64,000 nucleotides of DNA, from assembly GCA_902626245.1 (NCBI GenBank), contig CACOED010000001.1:1-64000 (forward strand), written 5' to 3'. The position numbers were made by a program, and so were the translations under genes. Below are positions 56,502 through 64,000 of the stretch, piece by piece; positions within the stretch are counted from its first letter, which is position 1, and each line of letters begins with the position of its first letter. Source of the DNA: an uncultured Pelagibacteraceae bacterium. Its GTDB lineage: Bacteria; Pseudomonadota; Alphaproteobacteria; Pelagibacterales; Pelagibacteraceae. The notes under the pieces are model-generated. The model was not told where the DNA came from, searched no databases, and saw only the letters and a list, made by a program, of their open reading frames with translations.

Positions 56502-58195
56502 TCAAAGGAAAGAGCCTAACCGGTGGCCAAGCTGCAATTAAATCCTTAAAAAAAGAAAAAGTTAAACATGTTTTTGGTTTAATTGGCTCCGCAACTATGG
56601 AAATGTTTGATGCTCTTTATCATGAAAAAAGTATAAAATTTATTGGTGTTCGTGATGAAAGAACAGGAACACATATGGCGGATGGATACGCAAGAGCTTC
56701 CAACCAACCAGGTATAATACTTGCTGGACAAAATGGTCCTGGTGCTACAAATTTAGTTACAGGACTTGCACAAGCAAAAGCAGCATTTTCTCCGGTTGTT
56801 TCTATTGCTGGTTCATATTCTACAAAAGATAAAATGGAAGATGCTTTTCAAGGTCTTGACCAACAATCTTTGTTTAAACCGGTGACAAAAAAAACTTGGA
56901 CAGTTAAAAATACTAAAAAAATTCCAAAAACTTTTAGTGATGCTTTTAACTTGGCAATGTCACCCAGAAGAGGACCTGTATGTATTAATTTACCAAGAAA
57001 TATTTTGGCAGAAAAAGGAAATTTTAAAATCAACGAGAAAAATCAATCTTTTGATAATCAAAACTCAACTAAAGCAAAATCAAATTATATAAAAAAAGCT
57101 GTAAAGATTATCAGTAATTCAAACAAAACTGTTATTATTGCTGGTGGTGGAATTAAATATACATCAAAATATAAAAATGTAGTTAAATTGGCAGAATTAT
57201 TAAACCTTCCAATAGTAACTGCAGCTGGTCATGGAGATGCTATACCATTTAATCATAAACTAAATGCTGGTCAAATGGGTCCGAGAGGTAATCCAGTTGC
57301 ATCCAAATTAGTTAAAGAGGCAAGTGTTATAATTGCTCTTGGAACAAGGCTAGGATTTAATTCAACGTTTTATTCTTATGAAAATATAAATAAAAGAGCA
57401 AAAATCATACAAGTTGAATTAGAAAAAAGAATGATAGGGAGATACTTTCCTGTAGCATTGGGAATTTATGGTGACGCTGCCACAATAGCTGACCAATTAT
57501 ATAAAGAAATTAGGAAGCAAAATATTAGTCTTGATATAAAAAAATGGACCAGTAACTATTTAAAAGAAAGAAAAGATTTTTTGTTCAGCAGAGATAAATT
57601 TAAACAGAAAAATTTTCCTATTCAACCCAACAGCTTGTTTAAACAATTAAGACAAGTACTTCCTAAAAACTCTGCAATAACCTTGGATGCAGGTACACTT
57701 TGCTTACAAGCGACAGATGCTCTTGAATATTATGATCCTCCATCTTTATTTACTCCTTTAGATTTTGGTTTGGTTGGTTTTTCTTTTGCGTGTGGTTTGG
57801 GTGTAAAAATTGCAAAACCTAGTAAAAAAGTAATTAGCCTTATGGGAGATGGCGGTTTTGGAATGACAATTTCAGAACTAAGTACAGCTGTTGAATATAA
57901 AATTAATACAATAACAATAGTCATGAATAATAAAAGCTGGGGTGCTGAAAAAGCTTATCAAAAAGATTTTTATGGAAAAAGATACTTAGGAGCAGATATT
58001 AGCAGTCCACCTTTTGATAAAGTTGCAGAGCTATATGGCGCTAAAGGTTTTAAGGTTAAAAAAGTTTCAGAAATTAACCAGGCAGTTAGAGAAGCTTTAA
58101 AAATAAACAAACCAGTAGTCATTGATGTTGATGTAGACCCAAAAGCACTATACAGTTTTAGAAGAGATAGTTTTAAACATAGATCAAAAAAATGA
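56498..58195 (+). CDS. Thiamine diphosphate-dependent enzyme (acetolactate synthase-like superfamily)
   Basis: VFGLIGSATMEMFDALY, GPGATNLVTGLAQAKAAFSPVV, GDGGFGMTISELSTAVEYKINTITIVMNN; GTG start overlapping the previous stop. Confidence 0.88.
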   Translation: MIKGKSLTGGQAAIKSLKKEKVKHVFGLIGSATMEMFDALYHEKSIKFIGVRDERTGTHMADGYARASNQPGIILAGQNGPGATNLVTGLAQAKAAFSPVVSIAGSYSTKDKMEDAFQGLDQQSLFKPVTKKTWTVKNTKKIPKTFSDAFNLAMSPRRGPVCINLPRNILAEKGNFKINEKNQSFDNQNSTKAKSNYIKKAVKIISNSNKTVIIAGGGIKYTSKYKNVVKLAELLNLPIVTAAGHGDAIPFNHKLNAGQMGPRGNPVASKLVKEASVIIALGTRLGFNSTFYSYENINKRAKIIQVELEKRMIGRYFPVALGIYGDAATIADQLYKEIRKQNISLDIKKWTSNYLKERKDFLFSRDKFKQKNFPIQPNSLFKQLRQVLPKNSAITLDAGTLCLQATDALEYYDPPSLFTPLDFGLVGFSFACGLGVKIAKPSKKVISLMGDGGFGMTISELSTAVEYKINTITIVMNNKSWGAEKAYQKDFYGKRYLGADISSPPFDKVAELYGAKGFKVKKVSEINQAVREALKINKPVVIDVDVDPKALYSFRRDSFKHRSKK

Positions 58196-58779
58196 GATTA
58201 GAATTAAGAAAGTTTACAAAATTTGTCGATAAGACATTTATTGAAGGTGGAAAAGAAGCAAAAGAACCTGTCCTGCTAGTTTCTGTTGCGGCAGTTTTTA
58301 AAAATCCTTGGGATGGTCAAGGATATGTTGAAGATCTTAAACCTATAATTTTAGACTTAGCTCCAAAACTTGGTGATATTTTAGTTCCAGAATTAATTAA
58401 AGAAATTGGTTCACCAGATAAAATTCTAGCTTATGGTAAAGCGGGTATTGTCGGTTTAAATGGAGAGATCGAGCATGCGTCTGCATTTATTCATACTTTA
58501 AGATTTGGAAATAAGTTTAGAGATGCAGTGGGCGGAACATCTTATTTAAGTTTTACAAATACAAGAGGACCTGCGGGATCAAAAATTTCTATACCAATGA
58601 TGCATAAAACAGATTCAGGTTTAAGACCGTATTATCTAACACATGAATTTACTATTCATGATGCTCCGTTCGATAATGAAATAGTAATTGCTATTGGTGG
58701 AGCTTCTAGTGGAAGAGCACATGCAAGAACAGGTGATAGATATCAAGATATGAAAGAAATGGGCATTGAAGCTAAATAG
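58192..58779 (+). CDS. DUF1185 (amino acid synthesis) family protein
   Basis: VLLVSVAAVFKNPWDGQGYVEDLKPIILDLAPKLGDILVPELI...YGKAGIVGLNGEIEHASAFIHTLRFGNKFRDAVGG. Confidence 0.75.
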   Translation: MRLELRKFTKFVDKTFIEGGKEAKEPVLLVSVAAVFKNPWDGQGYVEDLKPIILDLAPKLGDILVPELIKEIGSPDKILAYGKAGIVGLNGEIEHASAFIHTLRFGNKFRDAVGGTSYLSFTNTRGPAGSKISIPMMHKTDSGLRPYYLTHEFTIHDAPFDNEIVIAIGGASSGRAHARTGDRYQDMKEMGIEAK

Positions 58780-58783
58780 ATAA

Positions 58784-59557
58784 ATGATCAATGCTAAAGA
58801 CTCAAAGAATACTTTTTATATTCTAAATAAAAAAGAGAATACTCCAGTAGTTTTAATTCATGGTGTAGGACTTAATCATAAAATTTGGGAGCCTCAGATT
58901 AATTCATTTAACAATACTGTATTAGTGTATGATATTTTAGGACATGGAAATACACCATTAACAAAATCACAAATAAGTTTTGATGATTTTTCATTGCAAT
59001 TACTAAACTTAATTGATGAATTAAAATTTGAAAAAATACATTTAGTTGGTTTTTCAATTGGTTCATTAATAGCAAGAAATTTTGCATCCAAATATAATGA
59101 TAGACTAGAATCTTTAACTTTACTTTGCTCAGTTTTTCAAAGAAGCAACGAACAACAGCAAATAGTCAATGATAGATTCGAATTATCAAAAAAAAGCAGA
59201 TCTTTATCAAAACAAGCTCTTAAGAGATGGTTCACAGATGATTATATAAATAAAAATCCAAATACTTATAAAAAAATTTGTTCTATACTTGAACAAAATG
59301 ATATGAAAAATTTTTTAAAAGTTTATGAGCTTTTTGTTAAACACCAAGATAATGAAATATTTGAAAATATAAAAACTAAAACATTGGTTATGACTGGAGA
59401 AAATGATATTGGATCAACTCCAGAAATGTCTAAAAATTTAAGTAAAAAAATCGCTAATTCTAAAGTTAAAATAGTAAGCAATGGAAAACATCTCTGTAGT
59501 ATTGAGTGTGCAGATGATGTAAATAACGCTATACAGGAACATATAAAAAATGACTAA
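58784..59557 (+). CDS. Alpha/beta hydrolase (3-oxoadipate enol-lactonase-like)
   Basis: VVLIHGVGLNHKIWEPQI, LVGFSIGSLIARNFA, GKHLCSIECADDVNNAI. Confidence 0.85.
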   Translation: MINAKDSKNTFYILNKKENTPVVLIHGVGLNHKIWEPQINSFNNTVLVYDILGHGNTPLTKSQISFDDFSLQLLNLIDELKFEKIHLVGFSIGSLIARNFASKYNDRLESLTLLCSVFQRSNEQQQIVNDRFELSKKSRSLSKQALKRWFTDDYINKNPNTYKKICSILEQNDMKNFLKVYELFVKHQDNEIFENIKTKTLVMTGENDIGSTPEMSKNLSKKIANSKVKIVSNGKHLCSIECADDVNNAIQEHIKND

Positions 59558-61031
59558 ACTTAAACAATATAAAATGTTTATCGATGGAGAATGGGTAGAC
59601 TCTGATACTAAAAAAACTTTTGAAACTTTAAATCCAGAAAATAATAAGCCATGGGCTATAGTTCCTGAAGCAAGTGCAAGTGATGTTGATAGAGCAGTGA
59701 AAGCAGCACAGAAAGCATTTGAAGGAGAATGGCCAAAGTTGTTACCAAGAGAAAGAGGTAAATATTTAAGAGCAATAGCAGATAAGCTTAGAAAGAATGC
59801 TGAGTTGCTTGGAAAAATTGAAACTATTGATACTGGAAAATTATTTAGAGAAACAAAAAAACAAGCAAACTATATTGCTGAATATTATGATTATTATGCC
59901 GGCATGGCAGATAAAGTTGAAGGTACAGTTTTGCCTATAGATAAACCAAATATTCAGGCAATAACCACAAGAGTACCAATAGGTGTTATAGCAGCAATTA
60001 TTCCTTGGAATTCACAGATGCTATTAACAGTAACTAAACTAGCGCCTGCTTTAGCAATGGGAAATACTGTTGTTATAAAATCATCAGAGCTAGCGCCTGC
60101 AGTTTTATTTGAATTTGCAAAATTAGTTGAAGAAACAGGAATACCAAAAGGTGTTGTGAATGTTGTTACAGGTTATGGTGACCCATGTGGAAAGGCGCTA
60201 ACAACACATAATTTAGTTGAAAAAATTGCTTTTACAGGTGGGCCAGAAACCGCAAGACACATAATTAGAAATTCAGCTGAAAATTTATCTGAGGTAAGTC
60301 TGGAACTTGGAGGAAAAAGTCCTGTAGCAGTATTTGAAGATGCTCATCAAGAAAATGCAATAAATGGTATTACGGCAGGAATTTTTGGTGCAAGTGGTCA
60401 AAGTTGTATTGCTGGTTCAAGACTTTATTTACAAAAAGGAATTTATAACGAATTTCTAGATAAGCTTGCTGAAAGAGCAGAAAAAATAAAAATTGGTGCA
60501 CCGATGGATCCTAAAAGTGAAATGGGACCAATTAGTAATTTTAAGCAATTAGAGATTATAGAAAAAAATATTAAATTGACTGTAGAACAAGGAGGAAAAA
60601 TTAAATGTGGGGGTAAGAGACATTCGTTTTCAAATGAAGGATATTATTTCCCTCCGACTATTATTGAATGTGATAATCATAATCTTCCAACGGCAGAAAA
60701 CGAACTATTTGGTCCAGTGCTATCTGTAATGAAGTTTGAAAATGAAGAAGAAGTAATAAGTAAAATGAATGATAACCAATATGGTTTATCCTCTGCTGTT
60801 TATACAAGTGACTTTTCAAGAGGCATGAGAGTATCCAAGGCAATTAGAGCAGGAATTACATTTGTAAATACTTATAGATTAATATCTCCATCTGCTCCAT
60901 TTGGTGGTATGAAAGATAGTGGCTATGGTAAAGAAGCAGGAATTGAATCTATAAAAGATTATACAAGAGTAAAAACAACTTGGTATTATACTTCAGATAA
61001 ACCAACTCTTGATCCATTTTCAATGAGATAA
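59550..61031 (+). CDS. NAD(P)-dependent aldehyde dehydrogenase
   Basis: PWNSQMLLTVTKLAPALAMGNTVVIKSSE, LELGGKSPVAVFEDA, GASGQSCIAGSRLY. Confidence 0.92.
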   Translation: MTKLKQYKMFIDGEWVDSDTKKTFETLNPENNKPWAIVPEASASDVDRAVKAAQKAFEGEWPKLLPRERGKYLRAIADKLRKNAELLGKIETIDTGKLFRETKKQANYIAEYYDYYAGMADKVEGTVLPIDKPNIQAITTRVPIGVIAAIIPWNSQMLLTVTKLAPALAMGNTVVIKSSELAPAVLFEFAKLVEETGIPKGVVNVVTGYGDPCGKALTTHNLVEKIAFTGGPETARHIIRNSAENLSEVSLELGGKSPVAVFEDAHQENAINGITAGIFGASGQSCIAGSRLYLQKGIYNEFLDKLAERAEKIKIGAPMDPKSEMGPISNFKQLEIIEKNIKLTVEQGGKIKCGGKRHSFSNEGYYFPPTIIECDNHNLPTAENELFGPVLSVMKFENEEEVISKMNDNQYGLSSAVYTSDFSRGMRVSKAIRAGITFVNTYRLISPSAPFGGMKDSGYGKEAGIESIKDYTRVKTTWYYTSDKPTLDPFSMR

Positions 61032-61033
61032 AA

Positions 61034-61891
61034 TTGTCTTTTAAACATACAGCAATAATTGTCCTAGTAATGTTCTTTTTAGGAAGTGCATATCCTTTGG
61101 GTAAATTTGGCTTAAATGCATCTGTTAATCCAATTTTATTTGGAGCTTTAAGAATGATTATAGTTTTTTTATGCTTGATACCTTTCTGTAAAATAAAAAT
61201 GCCAAAAAAAAAATATTATCTACCTCTTTTAGGATTTTCTATTTGTATGGGTGCAGGAGTAAATATGTTTTTATATTTATCATTAGATGTTGCTTCAATC
61301 TTGGCTCCTATAACAATTGGCGCTCAATTATCAATTCCTTTAGCAATTATTCTAAGTTCTCTATTTCTTAGTGAAAGTATTAGTTTTAAAAAATGGATTT
61401 TAATATTTGCATCATTTTTTGGAATTATTTTAATAGCATTTGATCCAAAAATTTCAGAAGAAATCTTAGCGACATTATTAATTTTTGCTATGGCATTTTT
61501 TTATGGTTTGTCACAAGTATTCTCAAGATATCTTAAAGATCTTGATGTAAAATTTACTAATGCTTTTATGGGTTTAGTTGGTTTTATTATATTAATTATT
61601 ATTTCCCACTTGTTTGAAGGAAACGTAATTCATCAAATATCTAATATCAAAATAAATGGTTGGTTAGCGGTATTGTATGCAGGAGCTATAATTTCAATAT
61701 TTGGGCATATGATGATGTTCTATTTATATAAATTTTATCCTGTAGGAATGGTTTTACCTTTTTATGCTTTATTTCCAGTTTTTGGCTTAATACTAACTTT
61801 TATAATTTTTAGGGAAATTCCAACGGTCATAATGGTCACTGGTGGAATTATTGTTGTACTATCAGTGTTTATGCTTCAAAAAATTAAATAA
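61034..61891 (+). CDS. EamA/DMT-family transporter (TTG start)
   Basis: Duplicated EamA-like TM arrangement; codirectional, 2 nt after ALDH stop. Confidence 0.8.
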   Translation: MSFKHTAIIVLVMFFLGSAYPLGKFGLNASVNPILFGALRMIIVFLCLIPFCKIKMPKKKYYLPLLGFSICMGAGVNMFLYLSLDVASILAPITIGAQLSIPLAIILSSLFLSESISFKKWILIFASFFGIILIAFDPKISEEILATLLIFAMAFFYGLSQVFSRYLKDLDVKFTNAFMGLVGFIILIIISHLFEGNVIHQISNIKINGWLAVLYAGAIISIFGHMMMFYLYKFYPVGMVLPFYALFPVFGLILTFIIFREIPTVIMVTGGIIVVLSVFMLQKIK

Positions 61892-61964
61892 TTTATCATT
61901 GAAATATTGTTTTAATCATACTCTAATAACTTTTTATAAATTGTTAACAATTAAAGGGAAAATT

Positions 61965-63155
61965 ATGAGAAAATTAATTTTAGCTGTATTTTTATTTGCA
62001 TCATCATTGGTGTCAAATTCTTATGCAGATGGACATGCGATTAGAATGGGAATCATTCTAGGATTTACAGGTCCTATAGAATCACTTACTCCTGCTATGG
62101 CAGCTTCTGCTGAGCTTGCTTTTAAAGAAGCTTCAGATTCAGGATCGTTGCTAGGGGGTAAAACAATTTCAGTAGAAAGAGCTGATTCAACATGTGTTGA
62201 CTCTGCTGCTGCTACGACTGCAGCTCAAGGATTAGTAGACGGTGGTGTTGTCGCTATAATGGGAGCTGACTGTTCTGGAGTTACAGGTGCAATTGCAACT
62301 AATGTTGCTGTGCCAAATGGAGTAGTAATGATTTCTCCATCTGCAACTTCTCCAGGATTAACTACTTTAGATGACAACGGATTTTTCTTTAGAACTGCTC
62401 CGTCTGATGCAAGAGGTGGTGCAATCTTGGCTGACATTACTAAAGACAGAAAAGTTAAAAGTGTAGCGATTACTTATACAAATAATGACTATGGTAAAGG
62501 TTTATCGGATGTTTATGAAGCAGCTGTTAAAGCTCATGGCATTAAAGTAACTACTGTTCTTGCTCACGAAGAAGGTAAAGGTGACTACTCAGCTGAAGTA
62601 GCAACATTAGCGTCTGCTGGTGGCGATGCTGTTGCTGTGCTAGGTTATCTTGACCAAGCTGGAGCACAAATTATTCAAGGTTCTCTAGATGCAGGATCAT
62701 TTGATAGATTTATTCTATCTGATGGTATGATCGGAGATTCATTAACTGATAAATTTGGTAAAGCTTTAAACAAATCATTTGGTTCTCTACCTGGATCAAC
62801 TGGAAAAGGTGCTGGAGTTTTTGCTGATGTAGCAAAAGCTGCTGGTATTGATTCTTCAGGTCCTTACACAGGGGAGTCTTATGATGCTGCTGCTTTAATC
62901 ACTCTTGCTATGCAAGCTGGTGGAAAAGCTGACAGAGCTACTGTTCAAGCAAATGTTATGTCTGTAGCAAATGCGCCTGGTAAAAAAATATACCCAGGTG
63001 AATTAGGAAAAGCTTTAGATTTATTAGCAAAAGGAAAAGCCGTAAACTACGAAGGTGCAACAGGTGTTGAACTTACTGATGTTGGTGAGGCATTTGGTTC
63101 TTTCTTAGAAAAAGAAGTTAAAGGCGGTAAATTTAAAACTAAAAAACAAAGATAA
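61965..63155 (+). CDS. Branched-chain amino acid-type ABC transporter substrate-binding protein (LivK-like)
   Basis: In-frame ATG at 61965 gives signal peptide MRKLILAVFLFASSLVSNSYADG (track ORF begins at 61842); IRMGIILGFTGPIESLTPAMAASAELAFKEAS. Confidence 0.88.
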   Translation: MRKLILAVFLFASSLVSNSYADGHAIRMGIILGFTGPIESLTPAMAASAELAFKEASDSGSLLGGKTISVERADSTCVDSAAATTAAQGLVDGGVVAIMGADCSGVTGAIATNVAVPNGVVMISPSATSPGLTTLDDNGFFFRTAPSDARGGAILADITKDRKVKSVAITYTNNDYGKGLSDVYEAAVKAHGIKVTTVLAHEEGKGDYSAEVATLASAGGDAVAVLGYLDQAGAQIIQGSLDAGSFDRFILSDGMIGDSLTDKFGKALNKSFGSLPGSTGKGAGVFADVAKAAGIDSSGPYTGESYDAAALITLAMQAGGKADRATVQANVMSVANAPGKKIYPGELGKALDLLAKGKAVNYEGATGVELTDVGEAFGSFLEKEVKGGKFKTKKQR

Positions 63156-63170
63156 TATTTAATTCTTTAA

Positions 63171-63205
63171 AACCTCAGCGAAGAAATTCGCTGAGGTTTT
63201 TTTTA
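63171..63205 (+). terminator. Rho-independent terminator after livK-like gene
   Basis: AACCTCAGCGAA-GAAA-TTCGCTGAGGTT followed by T-run. Confidence 0.88.
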
Positions 63206-63275
63206 TTTAAAAAATATATTTATCAGATAAATACATCAAAAAGGCTAATGCCATTCCTAAAAGTAAATATTTCAT

Positions 63276-64000
63276 TTAATTTTTAATTATTTTCTCCGGT
63301 AAAATTCCTTGTGGTCTAAATCTCATTATAACCAATAGCGCTATTCCAATCACTAAAAATCTAAAATAAGGAGCACTATTTATTAAATGTACTCTAATTT
63401 CATTTGTTTCTGGTAAATGCGCTGTGAAAAGATTAATAAAAAATAGTGCTATTGGTGCTGCTTCAACCCATAAAAACCAAACAACAAAGCCACCTAGAAT
63501 CGCTCCAAAATTGTTTCCAGTTCCTCCTACTATTACCATGACCCAAATTACAAAGGTGTATCTCATTGGTCTATAACTTCCAGGTGTAAATAATCCATCA
63601 TTAGTTACCATCATAGCCCCTGCTATACCAACTATCGCTGAACCTAAAATAAATATTAACAAATGCTGTTTAACAACATTTTTTCCCATAGCTCCTGCAG
63701 CTTCTTCATTATCTCTTATTGCTCTCATCATTCTCCCCCATGGAGAGTAAAGTGCTTTTTGAGTAACAATTAATAAAATTATAACAACAGTTAAAAATAA
63801 ACCTGTAAAACAAAGTTTTACATAAACTGAAGAAGCATCAATAACTAACTGGTTTAAAACTTCTTGTTTTTCTGAAACAGAATTAATTAATGCTAATTTT
63901 CCAGAGTGAAATTTTTCAACTAAATCTATAAACCACTGTGATTGCTGAAGATTAATTTCATAGGGTGCTGGCCTTTTAAGCCCAATTACATTTTTAACTC
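63276..64000 (-). CDS. Branched-chain amino acid ABC permease (LivM-like), N-terminus beyond window
   Basis: Reading frame remains open upstream of the track Met (...SPWGRMMRAIRDNEEAAGAMGKNVVKQHLLIFILGS) to the window edge. Confidence 0.85.
   Translation of the reverse strand, partial: VKNVIGLKRPAPYEINLQQSQWFIDLVEKFHSGKLALINSVSEKQEVLNQLVIDASSVYVKLCFTGLFLTVVIILLIVTQKALYSPWGRMMRAIRDNEEAAGAMGKNVVKQHLLIFILGSAIVGIAGAMMVTNDGLFTPGSYRPMRYTFVIWVMVIVGGTGNNFGAILGGFVVWFLWVEAAPIALFFINLFTAHLPETNEIRVHLINSAPYFRFLVIGIALLVIMRFRPQGILPEKIIKN

Overview
AT-rich, gene-dense window with very short intergenic gaps and many ABC/TRAP transporters and oxygenases. Gene content looks like a streamlined marine alphaproteobacterium, most likely SAR11/Pelagibacterales (inference from composition and gene families; no marker gene seen). 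No rRNA, tRNA, CRISPR array, transposase or prophage was recognised. Main blocks: (1) 1-6.1 kb, a betaine/carnitine-type locus (gamma-butyrobetaine dioxygenase-like, ProXWV-like ABC transporter, SDR, BKACE/DUF849). (2) 8.7-20.7 kb, a sugar-type ABC transporter joined to a 5-oxoprolinase/biotin-carboxylase set (PxpA, AccC-PxpB fusion, PxpC, BCCP). Several of these proteins and an orphan Asn/Lys-rich protein share two short linear motifs. (3) 21.3-32.6 kb minus strand, a tight ten-gene array: divergent rhodopsin, flotillin, SCP2-like protein, alpha/beta hydrolase, DMFase-like small and large subunits, small protein, SSS symporter, Fe-alcohol dehydrogenase, AttM/BlcC-like lactonase. (4) 32.8-36.9 kb, ParA, betainyl-CoA-thioesterase-like 4HBT protein, TauD-like dioxygenase, PhnZ/TmpB-like HD protein, GMC oxidoreductase. 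(5) 43.2-46.6 kb, TAXI-TRAP transporter. (6) 48.3-61 kb, Rieske oxygenases with a GlnT-type ligase, luciferase-like monooxygenase, ThDP enzyme and ALDH. (7) 62-64 kb, branched-chain amino acid ABC components. The strongest leads are the shared motif network in block 2 and the rhodopsin-headed amidase operon in block 3. All family calls are from reading translations; no searches were run.
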